The notes beneath the pieces are model-generated. The model was not told the DNA's origin. It ran no database searches and saw nothing but the letters and a program-made list of their open reading frames with translations. Shown here in pieces: positions 1 through 7,924 of a stretch of DNA of 64,000 nt (positions within the stretch are counted from its first letter, which is position 1; the number at the start of each line of letters is the position of its first letter). Location of the stretch: contig NZ_LNUP01000018.1 in assembly GCF_001512295.1 (NCBI RefSeq), positions 332,191 through 396,190 on the forward strand, read 5' to 3'. The position numbers and the translations under genes are program-made. The stretch comes from Pseudomonas sp. EpS/L25. Lineage in GTDB: Bacteria > Pseudomonadota > Gammaproteobacteria > Pseudomonadales > Pseudomonadaceae.

Positions 1-925
1 CGGCCGTCAGGTACATCTCGGTGGTGCTGCCTGGGGTCATGCCCAGGCCCAGGGTGGTGAAGGGCAGGGCGAACACCTTGGCCAGCAGCCAGGCGATCAG
101 GAAGGTGGCGACCAGGCAGAGCAGGGTGTAGAGCGTAGCCAGCAGCAGAAAGCGCGGCGAGCGGCGAAAGAAGGCGCGGTCGAAGTGACACCCCAGGGTG
201 ACGCCGATGAGCATCTGGGCCAGGTGACTCAGCGTCGGCGGCAGGCTGGTAACCAGACCGCTGGAGGCGGTGACCAGGCAACACAGCGCCAGGGGGCCGA
301 ACATCCAGGGATTGGGCCAGCCGCGGCGCTTCCAGGCCAGGGCCGCTACCAGGCCCGCCGCCAGCAGCGGCGCTAGCCAGCGCCAGTCCGGCGGGGGCGG
401 CACGTGGGCGGCATGGGCGATACCTGGCACGCCCCAGAGCATGGCCGGCGGCACCACCAGCACGATGATCACCAGGCGCAGGGTATGGGCGGCGGCGACC
501 TTGGGCGCATCGGCGCCATGGCGTTCGGCCAGATTGATCATCTCGGCGAAGTTCGCCGGCATGAAGGCGAAGAAGGCGGTCTTGCGTTCCGTGCCCAGGC
601 GCTGCACCGCCATGATGCCGAGCAGCGCCAGCAGCAGGGTGGCGACGGCGGCCAGGGCCATCAATGGCAGGTGGCCGACGACCTCGGTCAGTACCGCCGG
701 AGTGAAATGCAGGCCGATGGCCGTGGCGATCAGCCATTGCCCGGCCGGGCGGCCGTGGGGAATGGCGCTGATGCGCCAGCCCAGGCAGCGGCACAGGGTC
801 ACCGCGACCAGCGCGCCGGTGATCCAGGGCAGCGGCCAGTGGACCAGGCTGGCGAGCCAGCCGCCGAACAGGCCGACAAAGGGGGTGGGCCACCAGGGGC
901 GAGGCGCGAAGCGGGAGGTCGGCAT
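1..925 (-). CDS. AbrB-family (PF05145) membrane protein, partial
   Basis: The gene starts at the ATG at 925 and runs off the left edge, so about 308 codons are visible and the C-terminus is missing. The translation (MPTSRFAPRPWWPTPF...) is almost entirely hydrophobic, with many membrane segments. A conserved cytoplasmic-loop motif, PANFAEMINLAERHGA, is followed near the left edge by PGSTTEM, matching the two duplicated halves of the AbrB/'ammonia monooxygenase' membrane family. The family's substrates are poorly known; the 'AbrB transcriptional regulator' name in databases is misleading. It starts 28 bp after the LysR gene stop and is probably the last visible gene of the LeuB-like/kinase/LysR operon, so uptake or efflux of the island's substrate is a reasonable inference. 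Confidence 0.75.
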   Translation of the reverse strand, partial: MPTSRFAPRPWWPTPFVGLFGGWLASLVHWPLPWITGALVAVTLCRCLGWRISAIPHGRPAGQWLIATAIGLHFTPAVLTEVVGHLPLMALAAVATLLLALLGIMAVQRLGTERKTAFFAFMPANFAEMINLAERHGADAPKVAAAHTLRLVIIVLVVPPAMLWGVPGIAHAAHVPPPPDWRWLAPLLAAGLVAALAWKRRGWPNPWMFGPLALCCLVTASSGLVTSLPPTLSHLAQMLIGVTLGCHFDRAFFRRSPRFLLLATLYTLLCLVATFLIAWLLAKVFALPFTTLGLGMTPGSTTEMYLTA

Positions 926-953
926 GGCGTTGTTCAGGGATCCGGTAGCAGGT

Positions 954-1850
954 TCAGGAACGTAGATGACCGACGAAAGCCTTGGCCACGGGCGACAGCG
1001 CACTGTAGCGCCGCACCACCACGACGATGGCGCGACTGGCCCAGGCTTCGTCCAGCTCCAGGGCCACCAGTTTCATCGGCTTGAGATAGGGCCGCACGAT
1101 GGATTCGGGCAACACGCACAGGCCCAGGCGAATCGCCGCCAGGCGGCACATCGCCTCGAAGCTGCTGATGCGCACGCGCTGACGGATACTGCGCTCGAGC
1201 AGCGCCGCCTGGCGCGAGAGCAGGACGTTCATCGAGCTTTCCACGTGGGGACCGATGAACTCGTGGTCCAGGGTCGCGGCGAAGCTTACCCGCTTGTGCC
1301 CGGCCAGGGGGTGATCCGCGGCGGCGATCACTACCAGTCGCTCGCGGCGATAGGCGAAGGTCTCCAGGTCCAGGGCGGCGGTATCGGCCGCAACGATGCC
1401 CACATCCGCGCGACCTTCCGCCACCGCCTGGACAATGCTGCCGCCCACCCGCTCCTCTATGTCGAAATCGACCCGCGGATAGAGGCCCATGAAGCTGGCG
1501 AGGTCCGGAGTCAGGTGGTTGGTCAGCGCGGAGGTGATGGCTTGCAGGCGGATATGGCCGGTGGCGCCGCTGCCGTGCTCGTTGAGTTCCAGCTGCATGT
1601 GACGAAGATCGTCATGCACCCGCTCCACATAGTGCAGCATGGTCTCGCCAGCCGGGGTCAGCCCCATGCCGCGAGCATGACGGATGAACAGCGGCACCCC
1701 GACCTGGTCTTCCAGTTCGCTGATTCTCTTGCTCACGGCAGAGACCGCCAGGTGGCAGAGCCGCGCGGCGCGGGTGACGTTGCGCTCCTGGGCCACCACC
1801 CGGAAGACGTTCAGGCTGACTAGGTCATAGCGTGGCGGAGAGCCGCTCAT
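954..1850 (-). CDS. LysR-family transcriptional regulator
   Basis: 298 aa, the usual LysR length. The N-terminal winged helix (about residues 8-65) carries FRVVAQERNVTRAARLCHLA and ISELEDQVGVPLFIRHARG. A periplasmic-binding-protein-like effector domain follows (about 90-295). I chose the ATG at 1850 rather than an upstream in-frame start at 1958 because a GAGG Shine-Dalgarno sits just before it and the HTH then starts at the normal distance. The gene lies between the DUF1537 kinase (19 bp gap) and the AbrB-family gene on the same strand, so it appears to be transcribed within the operon rather than divergently, which is less common for LysR regulators. The effector is unknown; a sugar-acid or carboxylate intermediate is inferred from context. 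Confidence 0.9.
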   Translation of the reverse strand: MSGSPPRYDLVSLNVFRVVAQERNVTRAARLCHLAVSAVSKRISELEDQVGVPLFIRHARGMGLTPAGETMLHYVERVHDDLRHMQLELNEHGSGATGHIRLQAITSALTNHLTPDLASFMGLYPRVDFDIEERVGGSIVQAVAEGRADVGIVAADTAALDLETFAYRRERLVVIAAADHPLAGHKRVSFAATLDHEFIGPHVESSMNVLLSRQAALLERSIRQRVRISSFEAMCRLAAIRLGLCVLPESIVRPYLKPMKLVALELDEAWASRAIVVVVRRYSALSPVAKAFVGHLRS

Positions 1851-1869
1851 GGGCGATCCTCGCAAGGGG

Positions 1870-3141
1870 TCAGGGGGCGACGGCCAGAGCCCGTTCAAAG
1901 AAGTCCGGCGTACCGAAGTTGCCAGACTTGAGCGCCAGAGCGATGTCGCCCTGGGCACCGCTGCCCAGGGTCCAGGGTACTCCAGGTGCGATGGGAGCGC
2001 CGATACGCAGGCTGGAGATCGCCAGCGCCTTCACTACCGCGCCGGAGGTTTCGCCCCCGGCCACCACCAGGCGTCTCACTCCACGCTCACGTAGGCCGCT
2101 AGCGATACGCGCCAGGGCGTCTTCGACCAACTGGCCGGCCCGTTCCACTCCCAGTTGAGCCTGGGCCTTGCGTACCTCTTCGGGATCGGCACTGCCGTAA
2201 ATGAGGACTGGTTCCTGCGCCAGGCGCGGTTCGGCCCAGGCCAGTGCGGCGCTGACCTGATCCTCGCCAGCGGCCAGGGCCAGCGGATCGAGGCGAAAGC
2301 CCGGTCGGTGCGCTAGCCAGACGGCAACCTGCCCGCGGGTAGCGGTCGAACAGCTGCCCGATAGCACGGCAGCGTGACCCGGCATAGCGGGCAGCGCTGC
2401 CGCTTCGGCATGGGCAGCCAGCAGGCCGCGACGGCGGAAGTTGGCCGGCAGTCCCAGCGCCACGCCGGAGCCGCCGGTGACCAGCGGATGATCCGCCACT
2501 GCGGCGCCTATGGCGTGAAGGTCGGCATTGTCGATGGCGTCGACGATGGCATGACGGACGCCCTGCGCCTGGAGGTCGGCCAGGGCCGTGGAGAGCGCGG
2601 CGCTGCCCTGGCGCACCTGGGGCAGGCGTACCAGGCCCACGGGGTGGGGCGTCTGGGCTTGCAGCACCCGCATCAGGTTGCTGTCGGTCATGGGCGTCAG
2701 CGGATGGTGGCGCATGCCCGACTCGGCCAATGGCTGGTCACCCACGAACAGCTGACCGAGGTAGAGCGTCCGGCCGTTCTCGGGGAAGGCGGGGCAGGCG
2801 ATGCTCAACTTGGCGCCGAGGGCTTCGGCCAGGGCGTCGGCGACCGGTCCGATGTTGCCGGCAGCGGTGGAGTCGAAGGTGGAGCAATACTTGAAGAAGA
2901 ACTGCTGGCAACCCAGCTCCTGCAGATAGGCGAGGGCCGCCAAGGACTGGGCGACCGCCTTGGTGGCGGGCAGGGTACGGGACTTGAGGGCGACCACCAC
3001 GGCATCGGCGTCGGCGGGCAGCGGGCCCTCCGGCACGCCTAGTACCTGAACGGTGCGCATGCCCTGGGCCACCAGGGTACTGGCGAGGTCGGTCCCGCCG
3101 GTGAAGTCGTCGGCAATGCAGCCCAGTAGCGGCGTGGCCAT
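1870..3141 (-). CDS. DUF1537 four-carbon acid-sugar kinase (OtnK/DtnK type)
   Basis: 423 aa, typical for the family. The N-terminal domain opens with LLGCIADDFTGGTDLAS (Asp11/Asp12), the DUF1537 substrate-binding signature. The C-terminal nucleotide-binding domain ends with VVAGGETSGAVV (about residues 359-371) and then LGSGAQGDIALALKSGNFG. Characterised members phosphorylate 3-oxo-tetronates (OtnK) or D-threonate (DtnK) at O4 using ATP. The ATG at 3141 gives the canonical N-terminus; a much longer in-frame extension to 3684 overlaps the LeuB-like gene and is spurious. It lies 68 bp downstream of the LeuB-like dehydrogenase on the same strand. Sequence alone does not tell whether the substrate is an oxidised or a free aldonate. 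An inverted repeat (3171-3193, arms CCCGGGG/CCCCGGG) lies in the gap before the gene. Confidence 0.88.
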   Translation of the reverse strand: MATPLLGCIADDFTGGTDLASTLVAQGMRTVQVLGVPEGPLPADADAVVVALKSRTLPATKAVAQSLAALAYLQELGCQQFFFKYCSTFDSTAAGNIGPVADALAEALGAKLSIACPAFPENGRTLYLGQLFVGDQPLAESGMRHHPLTPMTDSNLMRVLQAQTPHPVGLVRLPQVRQGSAALSTALADLQAQGVRHAIVDAIDNADLHAIGAAVADHPLVTGGSGVALGLPANFRRRGLLAAHAEAAALPAMPGHAAVLSGSCSTATRGQVAVWLAHRPGFRLDPLALAAGEDQVSAALAWAEPRLAQEPVLIYGSADPEEVRKAQAQLGVERAGQLVEDALARIASGLRERGVRRLVVAGGETSGAVVKALAISSLRIGAPIAPGVPWTLGSGAQGDIALALKSGNFGTPDFFERALAVAP

Positions 3142-3209
3142 GGGGATTTTCCTTGTTCTTGTCAGGGATGCCCGGGGCGCGAATGTCCCCGGGAGCAACG
3201 GGTACCGCC

Positions 3210-4280
3210 CTAGCCGCGCAGAACCTGGGCCACCGCTTGGCCAAAGGCGGCGCAGCCCAGGCTGCCGCCCAGGTCGGCGGTGCGCTTGGCCGGATCTTCC
3301 AGCACCTTGTCCACCGCCTGGTCGATCGCTGCGGCCGCTTCCTGCAGCTTGGCATTGCCACGGTGCTCGCCCATCCAGTGCAGCATCATGCCGATGGACA
3401 GGATCATCGATACCGGGTTGGCCTTGTCCTGGCCGGCGATGTCCGGCGCCGAGCCATGCTGGGCCTGGGCGCAGCAATGGATGTTGCTGGCCATGATGGA
3501 GCCGGCGAGGCCCAGGCTGCCGGAAAGTTCGCTGGCCAGGTCGCTGATGATGTCGCCATAGAAGTTGGTGGCCACCAGCACGTCGAAGCGTTCGGGGTTG
3601 CGCACCAGATGCGCGGTGGAGGCGTCCACCAGCAGGTCGTCCAGCTGCACCTCGGGGAATTCCTTGGCCACGTTGCGCACGCATTCAAGGAACAGGCCGT
3701 CGGTCATGTGGAAGCTGTTGGCCTTGTGGATGGCGGTGACCTTGCGGCGGCGCTTCATCGCCAGCTCGAAGGCCTGGCGGGCGATGCGCTCGCTGCAGTG
3801 GCGGGTGATCTTGCGAGTGGACAGCGCCATGTCCGGGGAGGGCATCACCTCGCCCCAGCCGCGGCTCATGTTGCGATCCGGATAGAAGCCTTCGGTGGCC
3901 TCGCGCATGATCACCAGGTCCATGCTCTTGCCTTCCTTCATGTTGGAGGCGAGGAACGGCCGGGTGCGCGCCGGGCGCACGTTGGCATAAAGATCGAGAC
4001 CGATGCGAAAGCCGGCAGAGACGTTGCGACCGCCTTTCTCAGGCGCCGGGTAGTCGGCATGGGACTGGGTGCCGAGGATCACGCCATCGTAGGTCTTGGC
4101 CTTTTCCAGGGTCTCGTCGCGCAGAGTGATGCCGTGCTTCTCCAGGCTGGTGAAGCCGACGTCGTCGTAATCGAAGGTCAATCCCAGGCCGAACTTCTCG
4201 TTGGCGACATCCAGCACGGACATGGACGCCTGGATGATTTCAGGACCGATACCGTCGCAGGGCAGGACCAGAATGCGCAT
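3210..4280 (-). CDS. Isocitrate/isopropylmalate dehydrogenase-family oxidative decarboxylase (LeuB-like)
   Basis: 356 aa. The family landmarks are all present: N-terminal LPCDGIGPEI, the substrate-binding YANVRPAR, MREATEGFY, KANSFHMTDGLF, FYGDIISDLASEL for metal ligands, and HGSAPDIAGQDKANP for nucleotide binding. The family oxidises a hydroxyl next to a carboxylate-bearing carbon and usually releases CO2 using NAD(P). It is probably not the biosynthetic LeuB: it sits in a catabolic island directly upstream of a DUF1537 kinase. It may act on tartrate or malate (TDH-like) or on a phosphorylated tetronate, taking the role PdxA2 plays in the D-threonate pathway. The ATG at 4280 is preceded by AAGGAG. 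A 28-bp operator-like palindrome lies 77 bp upstream. Confidence 0.85.
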   Translation of the reverse strand: MRILVLPCDGIGPEIIQASMSVLDVANEKFGLGLTFDYDDVGFTSLEKHGITLRDETLEKAKTYDGVILGTQSHADYPAPEKGGRNVSAGFRIGLDLYANVRPARTRPFLASNMKEGKSMDLVIMREATEGFYPDRNMSRGWGEVMPSPDMALSTRKITRHCSERIARQAFELAMKRRRKVTAIHKANSFHMTDGLFLECVRNVAKEFPEVQLDDLLVDASTAHLVRNPERFDVLVATNFYGDIISDLASELSGSLGLAGSIMASNIHCCAQAQHGSAPDIAGQDKANPVSMILSIGMMLHWMGEHRGNAKLQEAAAAIDQAVDKVLEDPAKRTADLGGSLGCAAFGQAVAQVLRG

Positions 4281-4356
4281 TGTTTTCTCCTTGTAGATTC
4301 TGTGGGAACGTCGGCCTGGTGGGTGAGCCTAGGGCGATCACGACATCACCAAACTC

Positions 4357-4384
4357 TTTGTACTTTATGTCACCTAAAAACAAT
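4357..4384. promoter_or_regulatory. 28-bp interrupted palindrome, island operator site 1
   Basis: The site reads TTTGTACT, ten bases, TAAAAACAAT. It has the same 28-bp length and arms as three other intergenic sites in the island (7794, 11197, 14180). It lies 77 bp upstream of the LeuB-like start. The rest of the 225-bp gap (4281-4505) is AT-rich relative to the genes and shows no ORF. A GntR-type operator is inferred; the arms could also contribute promoter elements. Confidence 0.6.
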
Positions 4385-4505
4385 TCGTGCAACGGCGCAG
4401 GACAAAAAAAGCGGTGCCTATTCGTGGCTTGCGAACGCGCGCGCGCAACGCCTGTACGGAGGACGGCCGGGTAGGAGAGGTGGAAGGTTCAGGCGGGTGG
4501 GCAGA

Positions 4506-5426
4506 TCAGGCTGGCTGCTTTGCCGCGTCTTCTTCGGCGGCTTCGAGTTGGCGGTCCTGGGCGGCCTTGAGCCGGCTGACCACATCGAGATGCTGGTGCA
4601 GGAAGAGCGCCGCTTCTTCGCGACTGCCGCCTTCGAGCAGGTCGAGGATATGCAGGTGTTCCTGACTCTGGCCGATCTGCCGTGAGCGTTCGACGTTGGA
4701 ACGATAGGCCATGAAGCGACGCAACTGATTCTGCCGGCGGATGGCTTCGAGCAGGAAGACGTTGCCCGAGCAGCGCACCAGCAATTCGTGGAAGCTGGAG
4801 CCGATCTCGAACAGCTGGGCGCGGGACAGGGTGAACAGCTCCCCGTCCAGCAGCCGTTGCTGCCACTGACGGGCCTGGGCGAAGGCGCGCTTGTCGATGC
4901 GATAGCCCGGCTCGCGCAGGGCGAAGGGCTCGATGGCCATGCGGAAGCGATAGCTCTGGATATGGGCTTCACTGTCATGCAGGAAGGTATTGATCTCCCA
5001 CCCCTGGCCAGGGCGGCGTTCGATCATGGCCTCGCTGGCCAGGCGGTTGAGCACCTTGAGCAACTGGCCGCGGGGGATCTGGTAGCGCCGCAGCAACTCG
5101 GCCTCGAAAAAGCTGCTGCGGATGTCGCCACGCAGCATGTCGTCCACCACCCGCAGGTAGAGCTCCTCATAGGGATCGTCCTCGCTGGGCAGGGCCGTCT
5201 GCTCGATGGTGCTGGCATTACGGGTCAGGAAGAAGCCGCGATTAGGCTCCTTGCGCGCCAGTCCCAGCTCTTCGAGAAGGGCAAAACCGCGTCGTACCGG
5301 TGAACGGGAAACCCCCAGCTCCTTGGCGAAGGCCTCTTCGCGCAACGGATCGCCGGCCTTCATCGAGCGGGCACGGGCAAGATCGATGATGCGCGGGGCG
5401 AGCTGTTCGGCGAGGTCTTTTTTCAT
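4506..5426 (-). CDS. GntR-family regulator with two N-terminal winged helices
   Basis: 306 aa, longer than a standard 220-250 aa FadR/FCD regulator. The first wHTH (about residues 5-70) contains REEAFAKELGVSRSPVRRGF and LARKEPNRGFFL. A second wHTH-like unit follows at about 90-150: LRVVDDMLRGDIRSSFFEAE, LLRRYQIPRGQLLKVLNRLA, then IERRPGQGWEI. The C-terminal half is an all-helical FCD-like ligand domain with HELLVRCSGNVFLLEAIRRQ. It is the only GntR protein in the island and the natural candidate to bind the 28-bp sites. An inverted repeat at 5449-5464 lies 22 bp upstream of its start, possibly for autoregulation. The C-terminal tail is acidic and Ala-rich. Confidence 0.88.
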   Translation of the reverse strand: MKKDLAEQLAPRIIDLARARSMKAGDPLREEAFAKELGVSRSPVRRGFALLEELGLARKEPNRGFFLTRNASTIEQTALPSEDDPYEELYLRVVDDMLRGDIRSSFFEAELLRRYQIPRGQLLKVLNRLASEAMIERRPGQGWEINTFLHDSEAHIQSYRFRMAIEPFALREPGYRIDKRAFAQARQWQQRLLDGELFTLSRAQLFEIGSSFHELLVRCSGNVFLLEAIRRQNQLRRFMAYRSNVERSRQIGQSQEHLHILDLLEGGSREEAALFLHQHLDVVSRLKAAQDRQLEAAEEDAAKQPA

Positions 5427-5448
5427 CGGGATTCTTCTGGACTACGGG

Positions 5449-5464
5449 TACTGGAAGGCCAGTA
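5449..5464. promoter_or_regulatory. Inverted repeat upstream of the GntR gene
   Basis: TACTGG-AAGG-CCAGTA is a perfect 6-bp inverted repeat. It is flanked by two direct copies of ACGGGTA (5444-5450 and 5464-5470) spaced 20 bp apart. Its position just upstream of the GntR start suggests an operator or a leader structure. It does not resemble the 28-bp island motif. Confidence 0.35.
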
Positions 5465-5541
5465 CGGGTAGGTTGGCTAACTCGTTTTCGCGGATTGCCG
5501 TGACGTTACCACAACGGCGACCGCTGGAGCATTTGAGCGGC

Positions 5542-5570
5542 CGGTGACGGCGCCGGAAGCGCCGTCACCG
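5542..5570 (-). terminator. Hairpin after the CitMHS gene
   Basis: CGGTGACGGCGC, a five-base loop, then GCGCCGTCACCG form a perfect 12-bp stem 7 bp beyond the CitMHS stop on the minus strand. There is no U-tract, so it may be a stabiliser or a weak intrinsic terminator separating SDR-CitMHS from the GntR gene. Confidence 0.55.
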
Positions 5571-5576
5571 AGGCCT

Positions 5577-6914
5577 TCAGACTGCCGAATAGAGGGGAAA
5601 GAGTCCCAGCGCCATGGAGGCCGCCATGATCAAAAAGCTCAGGGCGAACGCCCATTTCATGGTGTATTTCTGGTGGTCACTAAACTCCACTCCGGCCAGG
5701 CCCACCAGCAGATAGGTGGACGCTACCAGAGGACTGAGCAGATGCACGGGCTGCCCGATGAGCGAAGCCCGACCGATCTCCGCCGCCCCTATGCCATAGG
5801 CCTCGGCTGCGTGGGCCAGTACCGGCAGTACGCCATAGTAGAAGGCGTCGTTGGACATGAAGAAAGTGCCGGGGATGCTCAGCAGCGCGGTGATGGGCGC
5901 CAGGTAGTTACCCCAGCTTTCCGGCAGGGCCCAGAGCAGCGAGCCGGACATCGCCTTGACCATGCCGGTCCCGGAGAGGATGCCGGCGAAGATGCCGGCG
6001 GCGATGAATATCGAGATCTGGGTGAGCGCTGCGGGTGCATGGGCTGATATACGCCGACGCTGGTCGTCCATCTGCCGATAGTTGATGGTGAGGGCGATGC
6101 AGAAGGCGACCATGAACAGGATCGGCAGCGGCAACAATTCGATCACCAGGCAGGTCATCAGCGCCAGGGTAAGGATGGCGTTGAACCAGAACAGCTTGGG
6201 CCGGCGGAGCTCGGCGTTCTCATCGCTCAAGGTGAGCAGATCACCCATGTCTTCGTCCATGCCAGTCGCGCGTAGCGAGTTGCTGCCCGGCGCGACCAGC
6301 AGACCCAGACGGCGCCGCTCCCGCAGCCCCAGCCAGAACGCCAACGCCAGGACCCCGATGAAGCTGATAATCATCGGCGGAATCAGCGGAATGAACAGCT
6401 GGCTGGTTTCCACCTGCAGCGCGGCGGCGACCCGCGCCATGGGTCCGCTCCAGGGCAGCAGGTTGGTGACGCTGGCAGCGAGGATGACCACGCAGGGCAG
6501 GATCAGTGGATTCAAGCGCAGCCGCCGGAACAGCGGCAGCATGGCGGTCAGGGTGATCATGTAGGTGGTGGAACCGTCGCCGTCCAGGGAGACCATGCCG
6601 GCCAGCAGGGTGGCGAAGAGCACGGCTTTGGCGGGGTCGCCTTTGATCAGCTTGATGAAGGTGCGGATGATGGGGTCGAACAGTCCGGTATCGAACATCA
6701 GGCCGAAGTAGAGGATGGCGAACATCACCATGATGGCGGTCGGCGCGACCTTGCGCAGGCCATCGATCATCATTGGCCCCATCTCCGGAGCGAAGCCGCC
6801 AATGATGGCGAAGATGATGGGGATGATGGTCAGGGCCACCAAGGGCGGCAGCCGCTTGGTCATGATCAGTGCCATGAAGGTCACGATCATTCCATAGCCG
6901 AGCAGAGAGAGCAT
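5577..6914 (-). CDS. CitMHS-family carboxylate transporter
   Basis: 445 aa with about 12 hydrophobic segments. The start MLSLLGYGMIVTFMALIMTK, the loop MVSLDGDGSTTYMIT and LLPWSGPMARVAAAL are typical of the citrate-Mg2+:H+ symporter (CitMHS) family in the ion-transporter superfamily. Members import citrate-metal complexes or other carboxylates. The ATG at 6914 follows CCAGGAG. A merged 747-aa reading frame through the SDR gene in another frame is artefactual. It lies 68 bp downstream of the SDR gene and is probably co-transcribed. With DctA nearby and the AbrB-family protein, the island has three carboxylate-transporter-like proteins. The substrate is not deducible. Confidence 0.88.
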   Translation of the reverse strand: MLSLLGYGMIVTFMALIMTKRLPPLVALTIIPIIFAIIGGFAPEMGPMMIDGLRKVAPTAIMVMFAILYFGLMFDTGLFDPIIRTFIKLIKGDPAKAVLFATLLAGMVSLDGDGSTTYMITLTAMLPLFRRLRLNPLILPCVVILAASVTNLLPWSGPMARVAAALQVETSQLFIPLIPPMIISFIGVLALAFWLGLRERRRLGLLVAPGSNSLRATGMDEDMGDLLTLSDENAELRRPKLFWFNAILTLALMTCLVIELLPLPILFMVAFCIALTINYRQMDDQRRRISAHAPAALTQISIFIAAGIFAGILSGTGMVKAMSGSLLWALPESWGNYLAPITALLSIPGTFFMSNDAFYYGVLPVLAHAAEAYGIGAAEIGRASLIGQPVHLLSPLVASTYLLVGLAGVEFSDHQKYTMKWAFALSFLIMAASMALGLFPLYSAV

Positions 6915-6982
6915 CTGTATCTCCTGGTTCCAAAATACAACTTTTGTTGTGGTTGTCGTTGTGATCCGGTGGAGGAGCGTAA

Positions 6983-7726
6983 TTAGCTCATGTGCAGGCC
7001 ACCATTGAGGGAGAAGTCCGCACCGGTGGCGAAGGCCGATTCGTCCGAGGCGAGCCAGGAGCAGATAGAAGCAATCTCTTCCGGAGTGCCCAGGCGCCGC
7101 ATAGGAATCTCGTGGACGATACGGTCCATGAGATCGGTGCGGGTCAAGGCCTTGAGCCGAGGCGTGGCGATGTAGCCGGGCGAGACGGTATTGACCGTCA
7201 CCCCGCGCGCCGCCAGTTCGCGGGCCAGCGCGCGGGTGAAGCCCCGTATTGCCGACTTGGCGGTGGAGTAGTTGACCTGACCGACATGACCGAGTTGGGC
7301 GTTGACTGAAGAGATATTGATGATCCGGCCCCAGCCGCGGGAGGTCATGCCATCGATCACCTGGCGGGTGACATTGAACAGCGAGTTGAGGTTGGTATCG
7401 ATGACGGTCTGCCAGTCGCCCGGCTGCATGTCGCGGAACACCACGTTGCAGGCGGTGCCGGCGTTGTTGACCAGCACATCGATCGGTCCGACCTCGTCGC
7501 GGATCTTGGCGAAGGCGGCGCGCGTGGATTCCCAATCGGCGACGTTGCCTTCGGCGGCGATGAACTCGAAGCCCAGCTTGCGCTGCTGCGCGAGCCAGTC
7601 GGTCTTGAGTGGTGAATCCGGTCCGCAGCCAGCGATGACGGTGAAGCCGTCCCGGGCCAGGCGTTGGCAGACGGCAGTACCCAAGCCGCCCATGCCGGCG
7701 GTGACGAAGGCGATACGCTTGCTCAT
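6983..7726 (-). CDS. Short-chain dehydrogenase/reductase (PhaB/FabG-like)
   Basis: 247 aa. Classical SDR motifs: cofactor loop TAGMGGLGTAV near the N-terminus, NNAG (VLVNNAGTACN), the catalytic Ser in IINISSVNAQLG, YSTAK (Tyr/Lys pair), and PGYIATP. Sequence style is closest to acetoacetyl-CoA reductase-type SDRs, but the context is sugar-acid catabolism, so oxidation or reduction of a hydroxyacid is more likely than PHB synthesis. The ATG at 7726 is preceded by AGGAGA. It heads the SDR-CitMHS operon and is divergent from the OtnC-like gene; the 28-bp palindrome at 7794 lies between them. Confidence 0.85.
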   Translation of the reverse strand: MSKRIAFVTAGMGGLGTAVCQRLARDGFTVIAGCGPDSPLKTDWLAQQRKLGFEFIAAEGNVADWESTRAAFAKIRDEVGPIDVLVNNAGTACNVVFRDMQPGDWQTVIDTNLNSLFNVTRQVIDGMTSRGWGRIINISSVNAQLGHVGQVNYSTAKSAIRGFTRALARELAARGVTVNTVSPGYIATPRLKALTRTDLMDRIVHEIPMRRLGTPEEIASICSWLASDESAFATGADFSLNGGLHMS

Positions 7727-7793
7727 GTGTTGCTCTCCTGTTGTCGTTTTTGTCAGTTGCGAGCCCTTGTACGAGCAAGGTACGGTGCGTCAT

Positions 7794-7821
7794 ATTGTTC
7801 TGTAAACATCTAAAATACAAT
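7794..7821. promoter_or_regulatory. 28-bp interrupted palindrome, island operator site 2
   Basis: ATTGTTCT, ten bases, AAAATACAAT. It lies in the 198-bp divergent region, 68 bp from the SDR start and 104 bp from the OtnC-like start, so one site could control both operons. Confidence 0.65.
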
Positions 7822-7924
7822 TTGTCGACGTTCTGCGCGTTTCCTGTCGGCCGTCGAAGTCTTCCACGGCAACGGGCAGTTCTGTCGGGACTGAGAACTA
7901 GAACGAGTAACCAGAGAGGCTTAC

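Noticed and set aside
6914-6941. Fifth copy of the 28-bp island operator
   Set aside because: The AAAATACAAC arm is good but the other arm is poor and overlaps the CitMHS start codon; kept only as a weak remark.
5577-7820. 747-aa minus-strand frame that appears to fuse the SDR region with the CitMHS transporter
   Set aside because: Its first part is the SDR gene in the wrong frame; the CitMHS gene has its own ATG at 6914 with a ribosome-binding site, and the SDR has an intact frame at 6983-7726.
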